From: Candidatus Peregrinibacteria bacterium
Lineage (GTDB): Bacteria; Patescibacteriota; Gracilibacteria; UBA1369; UM-FILTER-53-11
NCBI GenBank assembly: GCA_016186205.1
Contig: JACPMA010000016.1
Location: 94,978 to 135,107, forward strand
Length of the DNA: 40,130 nucleotides
Direction of reading: 5' to 3'
Numbering within the stretch: position 1 is the first letter of the stretch; every line of letters starts with the position of its first letter. The position numbers and the translations under genes were made by a program. Positions 34,401-40,130 of this stretch are shown here, in pieces. The notes under the pieces were generated by a model that had not been told where the DNA came from, searched no databases, and worked only from the letters and a program-made list of their open reading frames with translations.

Positions 34401-34707
34401 GCAACTGCGCGACATTGTCAGCATGCGCGATTTTTTCAGCCACAAGAGTTTCAAATTCTTCTTCGCCCGAACGATCTGCTGGGATTTCTTCAGCAGTCGT
34501 TTCTCTTGTTCTTTCACTGTCCGAAAATTGTTGTTTTGCTTGTTGTAAAGCAGCTTCATCCTTTTTTCGATCTTTGGTTAGCGTTTGTCCAACAATAGCT
34601 AAAGCGCCTCCGTGAATGGCTCCAGAGATAGCAACTGCATGGACAAGTTTTGATTTTCCAGAGCGCGGTTTATCTCTTTTCGGCTGATGCGGCTGCGGAG
34701 TTTCCAT
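31471..34707 (-). CDS. Anchored transglutaminase-like protein with leucine-rich-like repeats
   Basis: Unrecognised as a whole. 1078 residues. A hydrophobic segment near residues 21-44 (LVHAVAISGAIHGGALAIVG) is a likely anchor. A coiled, charged stretch follows, then a transglutaminase-like core: GKKGNCDGISNLSMAIYREL (C227), TYTDHMRTQF (H255), and YLFENTAV, where the usual Asp of the triad is Glu or Asn. From about residue 620 onward come repeats of roughly 45 residues of the kind L.L......LTPE.A..L: SELLTPAIAKELSHL, ELTPLQAKILGMHPGDLTI, PPESAAELIRTPRMQLDLEI, PLTAEAAAVLSHI. They form a leucine-rich-like solenoid. The last gene of a four-gene minus-strand unit, by spacing. Confidence 0.68.
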   Translation of the reverse strand: METPQPHQPKRDKPRSGKSKLVHAVAISGAIHGGALAIVGQTLTKDRKKDEAALQQAKQQFSDSERTRETTAEEIPADRSGEEEFETLVAEKIAHADNVAQLRAELIKLYQQRLRAFNQIVAEDIQKDGIYDGNYAEFLMKTNAYSTTLENLRASKLEFVRVTKLQQRWKEIVTMMQHALQDFPERAEKLDRLRIIQNALVRDGVIEDYSEAHARFEDLLLGKKGNCDGISNLSMAIYRELFGRQGYFYRTYTDHMRTQFTDDEGNEYLFENTAVPNEGKPLGAENDKGLKVPAEALMVSYLETQGFKRRDFPKTLQAYWKQKQGKAVGGGKSNSLWGEVPNKGYCTDGSEECFVQPDITFSLKQQWEKQVEVKAKTIMDMTLAEMLDADFFTVDRNEWDAYFGDSGEIKPISLETSIMRFRMDEEKLKARIIQLLFNEVSFPGDIPDLQPFPNLTIAQLKKLKMFLAFSGSTDTGNYIVDPAKDFESAFIDVVVLAKEQIDTVLQRSTKDDEIVRIQQIKDPHRQLKAFKDFVREHGEVPEALVDMLDPRRQHLDLVGTEHYGPDYDERIEEIDHGKNIGISIKKIAPSALRKLIGKSHQGTVELGLTEVTPEIIDVLLDGRSLEISLPNLVLNDPALASYIGKKLNAIKQHVNLEIGGFGNPESARAFIQSGTYGGLHLNKSELLTPAIAKELSHLRAKILSLEPISRAISPEIFAELSQFSGISSLVVGDSLNINFNGHTFTREQALALKNARAHIIRLIDIGFIEDPEVLRIISKAAPKEITLEAEQFSEEVVAILETITAEGKVSMPSLWAGHKMDLLIKKYRQPPPEETKRVEQSGNFEAIQDYMYKYGRLTPAMADTYCLSSRLPLYSSKDLPSFKFVEMDEETAEALRQAMIKKQQRDQNRIFTFDILEISPAVARILFSVPGQNPILNVTFVKNPSEAVLHAIIEANPAAIIMIHLPNELTPLQAKILGMHPGDLTIDCESIPPESAAELIRTPRMQLDLEINKPLTAEAAAVLSHIERALGINQIASGAGKFHLVGITEEAAKVFARQFQGQHLFLSRDGERMVDRYR

Positions 34708-34722
34708 ATGGCAGGTCAGATA

Positions 34723-34736
34723 GTAAAATATTTTAC
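34723..34736. repeat. 14-bp perfect palindrome at the junction of two surface-protein genes
   Basis: GTAAAATATTTTAC overlaps the stop codon of the 1156-residue gene and lies 16 bp before the next start. Read on the minus strand it also holds TAAAAT and TACTAT boxes, the latter 12 bases before the ATG at 34707, so it may include an internal promoter. Confidence 0.4.
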
Positions 34737-37700
34737 CTCGCCACCTGCTCCTGCGTCACTTCTAAAATTTCCTTCAAACCCGGTGGCATATTATAGAATA
34801 GCCGGCCGTCGTAGTTGATGGTGAGCGTGCCTTCGCCGCGGCGCGCAGAACCTATGTAACTGCGGCTTTCAAAAAGCGGCTGAATGTCGCCATAAACCGT
34901 GCCTTCTATTTTCAAGCTGGATGAAGAAGGCGCGCTTGCTGTGATTTTTCCGCTCATTGGCCGATTTCCGGAAAAAGTCATAAAGACGCCGTCGAGCCGC
35001 GTGACTGACGGATCGATTTCAATTTTTCCGTTGATGACGATGAATGCGATGACCGGAATGTTTTTGATGTTATTTAAATCGTACGGCGTTGCGCCGTAAG
35101 CGATATTTCCTTTTATAATGAGGTCGCCGTTTTCAATGACATAAGTTCGTGCTCCGCTAGCCACAGGCTGCGTAAACGCGTCCACAATAAGATTTCCGTT
35201 TTTTAGTTTGTAGATTTCAAAATTCGGATTCGGATTTTGGTTCTGGCCGGCTCGCGGAGGATGATTCAAATCGGCAACCGTCACATTTTGTCCGCTGCCA
35301 AGGTTGTTGTTGTAACGCGTGATGCGGGCTATATTTTCAAGCACGTTTGCGCGGATTCTCGGCGGCGTGACAATATCCGCGAGCGTGAGTGAAATTTCAC
35401 AAATCGCGCTCGAAACACTTTTTAATGGATTTTGATATCCTTCTGGCAAATCCGATCTGCCGACATTGCTCTGTTGGCAGAGAGTGTGCGGAGCGATATT
35501 TTGCACATCGCCTGATCCTGTTTTCGGCACTGTCGGGGTCGGCGGCGGTGATGGCGTCACAATCGGGCCTTCAATATTCGGCACGCCGGCGCATGAAGAA
35601 ATATCAGATCCCATCTCAAGATCGCGCTCTAAGATAACATCGCCGATTCCTTGCGTGAGCAGGAAAGGGCACGGCGTGTAGAGCGTGTCAGTATCTTGAC
35701 TCAAAGTCAGCGCGCCGGCTTTTGCGCTTGTGTTATTGGTAAATTTTTCTCCGCAGAAACTCGGCTCAAGCGTTTTACAGTATTCTTTTTTAATTTTTGA
35801 GCTGTGAAGTTGTCCGCGGTAGGTGATGTAAATTTTTTCGTCAGCCACGCTGCGAAGTTTCATTCCGTCATTGCTCAAAATGCTTCCTTCATAGCACAGG
35901 CCGGTTGAAGATGCGCTGCAAGTTGGAATGCCTACCGCAACAGCGCCGGTTTTTTTCTCAACTTTAAAATCTTTTCCGTTAAAAGCGCCTTTCACAAGTT
36001 TTATTTCATCGCCCTCCGTGCCAACAAGCTGGTTGCGCATGGAATCTTTTATAATTACTTCCGGCATAGAGGCCAGTGGCTGGAAAGTGAGTTGAAATTC
36101 CGCGGTTTGATCTTCTTTAATCACATTCCCGTGCGACTTGACTTCAAAAGCTCTCTTTCTCATAATGCCGGCAGCTGTTTGTGGCGGTGGAGGTGGCGGT
36201 GGCGCGATTAAGGCTTCCACATGCGATTCACGCGTGCATGTGGCGTGCTGGGCAGCCGGCACCGCATTTGCAATGATCATGCTGTTTGCATCTAGATTGT
36301 TGAAGCTTACGTGATAGCCGTTTTTTGTTTCAGCCACGATTCCATTTTTAATGTGCGTCCATGTAATTACGCCTGTGAAGTTTAGAGGACTTATAATGCC
36401 GTTGAATGCTTGCGCAGGAACTCCGGGCAAAAATTCTGCTGGAATAATTTGTAAATCTTGGCAGGAAATTTGGCCTGGAGGCGGTGGAGGTGGCAGTGGC
36501 GGTGGAGGTGGCAGTGGCGGCGGCGGAGGTGGTGGCTGTGGTGGGGGAGGTGGCGGTGGTGTTCCTGGCGGTACGCCAATAATCGTTCCAACACACAAAC
36601 CGTCTGCTGAAACCACCGTGATATAGGCATTTGAATTCGTGCTATTTATGAGGATTGCGCTGCGCGTTGTGTCTTGTACGCCAAGCTGGCCGCTTCCACC
36701 ATTGTGTAAAGTCCACTGGAATGCGTCGGTATATTCGGAGCCAGGCGGATCCGTTGTGAGGTTCGTGATTGAAAATGAAGTTGAATTGGTTGGATTTGCA
36801 GTATCAAATTGTGTTGGAAAAACCGTGATGCTTTGACATCGTACTGTTGGAGGCTGTGGAGGTTGCGGCGGCTGCGGCGGCTGTGGTGGTTCAGCCGGAA
36901 TATCATCATTTGTAATCGTGCAGGTTTTATTGTCCCCGGGGACAATAGTGATTGTGCCATTTGCTGCGCAATCGCCACTCCACGCGGAAGCAGTGTATCC
37001 CGGGAGATTTGATTCGGTTAAAGTGTAAGTTCCTGGTGAAAACGTATTCGCAACTCCGCTTTCCACGCGATTTCCATTTACGAACAGCTGAAAATCCGCA
37101 ACCGTGGCAGAACCCGTTTCATCATCATTTATTACATTTTTCACAACCGTAAGCAGAGCCGGCAACGGAGGCGGCGGCTCTGGCGGCGTAGGCGGAGGCG
37201 GTTTTTTCCACACGCTTGCAACCGAACCGATAGGGAACCAATAATAGGTGAGTGGAGTTGAACCAGGCCGAACAACTTCGCCAGTTTGATATATGAGATT
37301 TCCATTAGCATCGTGAGGCAAATCGACATAACACCAACCGCTGTTTGGATTCGTAAGCCCTCCATCTACCGGGCATCCATCGCCAAAATGAGCAGGATAG
37401 TGGGATCGCAGCATAACAAGATCGCGCACCAGAATCCGCGAGGTTGTGGTAGCGCTCCAAATATCACCCATATCTCTTGTTAAAAAATTCACACCGAATT
37501 CAAATTTTCGATTTTCCGGATTTGTTAAATCAACAGTTCGATTTCCGTTGACGCTGTCATAGATGACAAAACCGCTTCCATTATTCCCGAAAATTATCGG
37601 TCTATTGGCATGCACTACATTTCCAAAATCCCATGTAATGGTAATCGTTGAAGCACCAATTGATTTTGTAACGGTGGTGCCTCCATATAAATCGTTCACG

Positions 37701-38203
37701 GTTCCTTGGCAATCAAAAATGGCGCTTGCATTGCCAGAGTATCCAGTAGGCAGCGGCGTGAAACATCCGATTTGATCCTGTACAAGATTCGCGCGGCCGT
37801 CTGACTGTATAGTGACTTCAAATTTATCAACCGCAGCTTTGTAGTAATAATTATTGTCGCCGGAATCGTTGAAATATGCATGTTCATGTTTGACGATAGG
37901 AATGCGCAATACTTCGGAGCCGGACTTGACGGGATTATCTTCCGCTAGCGGCGGCTGGGGATTATAAGCATTAGGATAGGAAAGATGTTCATTGCATGAT
38001 TCGAGGAGCGGATTTTCATGGCCTCGCGCCGCGTCACCGGTGGTCGATTCTGGAGCGAGAGGATTATAAGGATACACCGCAAGATCACAGCTGCGCTGAT
38101 ATACAGCAACTGCTTGGCCAGTGTTTTTACTCATTATAAAACCAGCGAGTAGTACCGCTGCGATAAGGAAGCCGATTAGAATTTTGTTTTTGTGCAATTT
38201 CAT
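34733..38203 (-). CDS. Large secreted or anchored surface protein with Pro-rich linkers
   Basis: 1156 residues. An N-terminal membrane helix (ILIGFLIAAVLLAGFIMSK) marks export. After a Cys-containing N-terminal domain comes a SdrD/SpaA-like prealbumin fold (residues near 350-440: LTVVKNVINDDETGSATVAD, SPGTYTLTESNLPGYTASAW, PGDNKTCTITNDD). Pro-rich linkers with LPPPPP units separate two further beta modules that each begin with a (V/I)(R/S)CQ pattern. A later module has VKSHGNVIKEDQTAEFQLTF. The C-terminal 150 residues have a strand pattern NGDLIIKGNIAYG, IVINGKIEIDPSV, DGVFMTF and GRLFYNMPPGL, like uncharacterised surface proteins of this group. It lacks a sortase motif. The small gene just upstream is 4 bp away. 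Confidence 0.72.
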   Translation of the reverse strand: MKLHKNKILIGFLIAAVLLAGFIMSKNTGQAVAVYQRSCDLAVYPYNPLAPESTTGDAARGHENPLLESCNEHLSYPNAYNPQPPLAEDNPVKSGSEVLRIPIVKHEHAYFNDSGDNNYYYKAAVDKFEVTIQSDGRANLVQDQIGCFTPLPTGYSGNASAIFDCQGTVNDLYGGTTVTKSIGASTITITWDFGNVVHANRPIIFGNNGSGFVIYDSVNGNRTVDLTNPENRKFEFGVNFLTRDMGDIWSATTTSRILVRDLVMLRSHYPAHFGDGCPVDGGLTNPNSGWCYVDLPHDANGNLIYQTGEVVRPGSTPLTYYWFPIGSVASVWKKPPPPTPPEPPPPLPALLTVVKNVINDDETGSATVADFQLFVNGNRVESGVANTFSPGTYTLTESNLPGYTASAWSGDCAANGTITIVPGDNKTCTITNDDIPAEPPQPPQPPQPPQPPTVRCQSITVFPTQFDTANPTNSTSFSITNLTTDPPGSEYTDAFQWTLHNGGSGQLGVQDTTRSAILINSTNSNAYITVVSADGLCVGTIIGVPPGTPPPPPPPQPPPPPPPLPPPPPLPPPPPPGQISCQDLQIIPAEFLPGVPAQAFNGIISPLNFTGVITWTHIKNGIVAETKNGYHVSFNNLDANSMIIANAVPAAQHATCTRESHVEALIAPPPPPPPQTAAGIMRKRAFEVKSHGNVIKEDQTAEFQLTFQPLASMPEVIIKDSMRNQLVGTEGDEIKLVKGAFNGKDFKVEKKTGAVAVGIPTCSASSTGLCYEGSILSNDGMKLRSVADEKIYITYRGQLHSSKIKKEYCKTLEPSFCGEKFTNNTSAKAGALTLSQDTDTLYTPCPFLLTQGIGDVILERDLEMGSDISSCAGVPNIEGPIVTPSPPPTPTVPKTGSGDVQNIAPHTLCQQSNVGRSDLPEGYQNPLKSVSSAICEISLTLADIVTPPRIRANVLENIARITRYNNNLGSGQNVTVADLNHPPRAGQNQNPNPNFEIYKLKNGNLIVDAFTQPVASGARTYVIENGDLIIKGNIAYGATPYDLNNIKNIPVIAFIVINGKIEIDPSVTRLDGVFMTFSGNRPMSGKITASAPSSSSLKIEGTVYGDIQPLFESRSYIGSARRGEGTLTINYDGRLFYNMPPGLKEILEVTQEQVAR
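36480..36533. repeat. 18-bp tandem repeat coding a Pro-rich linker
   Basis: Unit GGCGGTGGAGGTGGCAGT: two exact copies (36480-36497, 36498-36515) and a third degenerate copy. On the minus strand it encodes repeated LPPPPP linkers of the 1156-residue surface protein. Copy number may vary between strains. Confidence 0.75.
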
Positions 38204-38207
38204 AAAT

Positions 38208-38363
38208 TTATACCCCGGCGGAACTATTTGAGAAGATTGCCGGCGCTTCGTGCGTTCCTCCAGTCACAGTGAGATTTTCGCCAGAGTAAGCGCGCCAGAG
38301 AAAAAAACCAGCAAGAGCGAGAAGAATGAGAGTTGCAATGATGATAAGCGTTTTTTTGTTCAT
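38208..38363 (-). CDS. 51-residue single-pass membrane peptide
   Basis: A short open frame: an N-terminal MNKKTLIIIA, a hydrophobic helix TLILLALAGFFLWRAY, then a small outer tail ending in SNSSAGV and TAA. The Lys-rich N-terminus, the helix and the ATG in a tight gap make it more credible than chance. Its stop is 4 bases before the ATG of the 1156-residue surface protein and its start is 22 bases after the stop of the preceding gene, so it should be part of the same transcript. Function unknown; the N-terminal helix resembles that of the neighbour (both begin with Lys-rich MNKKT / MKLHK leads). Confidence 0.6.
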   Translation of the reverse strand: MNKKTLIIIATLILLALAGFFLWRAYSGENLTVTGGTHEAPAIFSNSSAGV

Positions 38364-38385
38364 GGATTATTTTGTGGAGATAACG

Positions 38386-40130
38386 TTAAACGCCAGCGCC
38401 GGATTCTCCGCCCGAACTTGTCCCGGAAGAGCCTTCTGTCGTGCCACCGCCTGCGCTTGATCCTTCTTGGCCACCGCCTGTTTGTGCAGTACCGGCCGTT
38501 GGTGTTACTTCTGGATTCGGGAGCGGTTCAGCCGTTGGAATGGTTGGCGTTGCAGTCGGTCTTTCAGGCGTTGGAGTCGGTTCGGGTTTTGGAGCAGGCC
38601 GCCGGGTTTCCGGTTGCTGCGCCACGCGCTGTCCCCGCGGAATCGGCACAGCAAGGCCCGCCATCACTTTGAAATCAACGCGGTCGTATTGCGCAGAAAC
38701 ATCAATAATGCCTTCGCCCATGCCGGCAAAGTAAATAGTTTTACTGCCTTCATGAACGAGCCCGAAATGTTCGCGCATCATTCCCGTAACATTGCCGCAT
38801 TCTTTGTACGCGCCCATCCAAAGCTTGACATCAAACACGATTTTAAAATTCTCATCGAGCTTTATTTCTTTTTCTCCATTCAATTCCGCCTGCCTCACTT
38901 TATCCGTCCAATCAAATAATTTTTTCACGACATCAATGTTGTCTTTTGTAATGAGGGTTGGTGCAGTCCGCCACGCGCCTTCATAAATTTTCGAAAGTTC
39001 ATCCATTTCCGTAGGCGTGAAAGTGATGCCCACAAGAGGCACCAGTTTGAGCACGAGCGGCGAGTGGAGCTGGTCATACATTTTGTCTTGGTATTCAAGA
39101 TACTTTTGTTTTTCCGCCGGATTTGGAATCGGCTGATTTTGAAGACCCGGCGTGTACGGCGAAAGCGTTTGAAGCCAAAAATCAGCAACCTCTCCGCCAG
39201 TATCTTTCGCGCGCGGATCAAGCGATTTTTTGCCGACCACGCCCCACTTCGGATCCTTGCCTTCAAAATAATTCACCATGCGCCGGAGTCCGGTAATTCC
39301 GCCCATGCCGACCGTGGTTGCAAAGAGCATGCCGGGTTCGCCAGGATCGCCTTTTGCGGTAATATCCACGTTTTCAAGCTGCGAAAAAACCCACTTCACG
39401 GCTTCATCCACTTTTTTCTGCCGCTGCATCGGATCCGCGATTTTGTCTTTGTAGTATTCGGTGAAAATGGATGTAAGAATTTTTGTTTCAAAACCCTTGA
39501 GCGCGTCAATAAATTTCGCTTTTGCTTTTTCATCGCCATTGGCTTGGATATTGATAAAGCTCGCCATCAAAAATGAGAGCATGGCCGCGTTGAGTTCATC
39601 GTTCGTAAGTTCGCCTTGGCCGATTTGTTCCGTTATAAATTTTGTGAGTTTTGGAAAATCCGTATGCCAAGTTGCCGTGATTTTCCCCACGTCGAAACCC
39701 TCGGTGGAAAGCCGTCTGAATTCCTGGATGAATGCGTCTGTTTTTGGATTTTGCTTGGCGCCCTCCGCAAGAGCATCAATTTTTTCTTTAACCGCCGGCC
39801 GTATGCGAAGATGATCGATTTCCGTTTCGCCCTTGAGCGTAATGGCGGAATTGAGCCGATCATATGATTCGTGCAAGCCTTCAAGGCTCGTGAATTCGAG
39901 CCGGTCAGCGCGACCATCGCCAAACCAACGTTTGTAATCTTCAAAACTCGCCATGAGGTTGCTTTGTTTTTGTTTTTCACGGCCTTCCGGCGTTGCGTCT
40001 GAAGCAGCAGGCCGTCTCACCCATTCGCTCGTTGAAGTACGATCCATATACCATCCGGATGCTGATTTTATGACATCGGTTTTAAGATGAGGATTTGCGC
40101 TGATGGTGATCGTTGTTTTTTCAGTTGCGC
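38386..40130 (-). CDS. Hypothetical protein with Thr/Pro/Gly/Ser-rich tail, 5' end beyond the window
   Basis: Unrecognised. The frame is open to the right edge, 27 codons beyond the ATG at 40047, so the gene probably continues outside; if that ATG is the start the product has 553 residues. It is soluble and mostly helical: KWVFSQLENVDITAKGDPGE in the middle, GMGGITGLRRMVNYFEGKDP, and VAVPIPRG-like strand segments near the end of the folded part. The last 90 residues are low-complexity Pro/Thr/Glu then Gly/Ser/Thr, a mucin-like tail. No transmembrane segment is visible in this part. It is the first visible gene of a unit with the 51-residue peptide and the two large surface proteins. Confidence 0.65.
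   Translation of the reverse strand, partial: ATEKTTITISANPHLKTDVIKSASGWYMDRTSTSEWVRRPAASDATPEGREKQKQSNLMASFEDYKRWFGDGRADRLEFTSLEGLHESYDRLNSAITLKGETEIDHLRIRPAVKEKIDALAEGAKQNPKTDAFIQEFRRLSTEGFDVGKITATWHTDFPKLTKFITEQIGQGELTNDELNAAMLSFLMASFINIQANGDEKAKAKFIDALKGFETKILTSIFTEYYKDKIADPMQRQKKVDEAVKWVFSQLENVDITAKGDPGEPGMLFATTVGMGGITGLRRMVNYFEGKDPKWGVVGKKSLDPRAKDTGGEVADFWLQTLSPYTPGLQNQPIPNPAEKQKYLEYQDKMYDQLHSPLVLKLVPLVGITFTPTEMDELSKIYEGAWRTAPTLITKDNIDVVKKLFDWTDKVRQAELNGEKEIKLDENFKIVFDVKLWMGAYKECGNVTGMMREHFGLVHEGSKTIYFAGMGEGIIDVSAQYDRVDFKVMAGLAVPIPRGQRVAQQPETRRPAPKPEPTPTPERPTATPTIPTAEPLPNPEVTPTAGTAQTGGGQEGSSAGGGTTEGSSGTSSGGESGAGV

Noticed and set aside
36480-36562. GGCGGTGGAGG repeat as a CRISPR or regulatory array
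   Set aside because: No spacers; it is in frame and encodes Pro-rich linkers on the minus strand.
1-40130. UGA recoding as in Gracilibacteria or SR1
   Set aside because: frr, ybaB, rel, recO and gatA all end at TGA exactly where the families end, and no in-frame TGA interrupts a gene.

Overview
The window looks like chromosomal DNA of a bacterium of the Candidate Phyla Radiation (Patescibacteria), perhaps a Peregrinibacteria-like lineage. That placement is inference. It rests on tightly packed genes with many 1-50 bp overlaps, housekeeping genes in unusual neighbourhoods, many large unrecognised surface proteins, and A/T-rich spacers built from TAATT/AATTA words. TGA is a normal stop here (frr, ybaB, rel, recO, gatA), so a UGA-recoding lineage such as Gracilibacteria or SR1 is excluded. 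I found no tRNA, rRNA, CRISPR array or transposase gene.

Layout. 1-3.6 kb (+): the end of frr, then rseP with three PDZ-like modules, then dnaA. 3.6-5.1 kb (+): a membrane-anchored FecR-domain protein. 5.2-6.4 kb (-): ybaB and mltG, coupled by an ATGA overlap. 6.5-10.1 kb (+): a 1177-residue surface protein with Cys-rich repeats, a coiled coil and degenerate SLH-like modules, closed by a terminator. 10.2-13.2 kb: rplY (+), then hppA and a small gene (-). 13.35-17.7 kb (+): a four-gene operon of unknown envelope proteins. 17.73-17.93 kb: a 35-bp palindrome joined to a 166-bp nested inverted-repeat element that ends 4 bp before rel. 17.9-22.3 kb: rel (+), facing an overlapping (-) operon of a small membrane protein, a cytidylyltransferase-like enzyme, ftsX and recO. 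22.3-27.9 kb: gatC-gatA (+), a TrmB-like regulator (-), then amtB and glnA (+) with a double terminator. 27.9-31.5 kb: a palindromic operator-like site, a small protein (+), holA (-), and a solenoid plus caspase-like protein (+). 31.5-40.1 kb (-): a probable four-gene unit of surface or secreted proteins, including a transglutaminase-like protein with leucine-rich-like repeats and a 52-residue membrane peptide.

How the genes fit together. AmtB brings in ammonium, GlnA makes glutamine, and GatCA (GatB lies elsewhere) uses glutamine to amidate mischarged tRNAs; the TrmB-like protein is the obvious candidate local regulator. MltG, FtsX, RseP and the many anchored proteins concern the cell envelope. 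DnaA, HolA and RecO concern replication and repair. The membrane pyrophosphatase would add ion-pumping energy conservation.

Most notable: (1) several genes have a -10 box, often an extended TGn -10, exactly 6-10 nt before the start codon, and almost no gene has a Shine-Dalgarno sequence, which points to widespread leaderless transcription; (2) a caspase/gingipain-like His-Cys protein with helical repeats sits tail to tail with a transglutaminase-like repeat protein; (3) the nested inverted-repeat element lies directly before rel; (4) a glutamine synthetase lacks the adenylylation tyrosine and sits beside a TrmB-type regulator with no PII gene.
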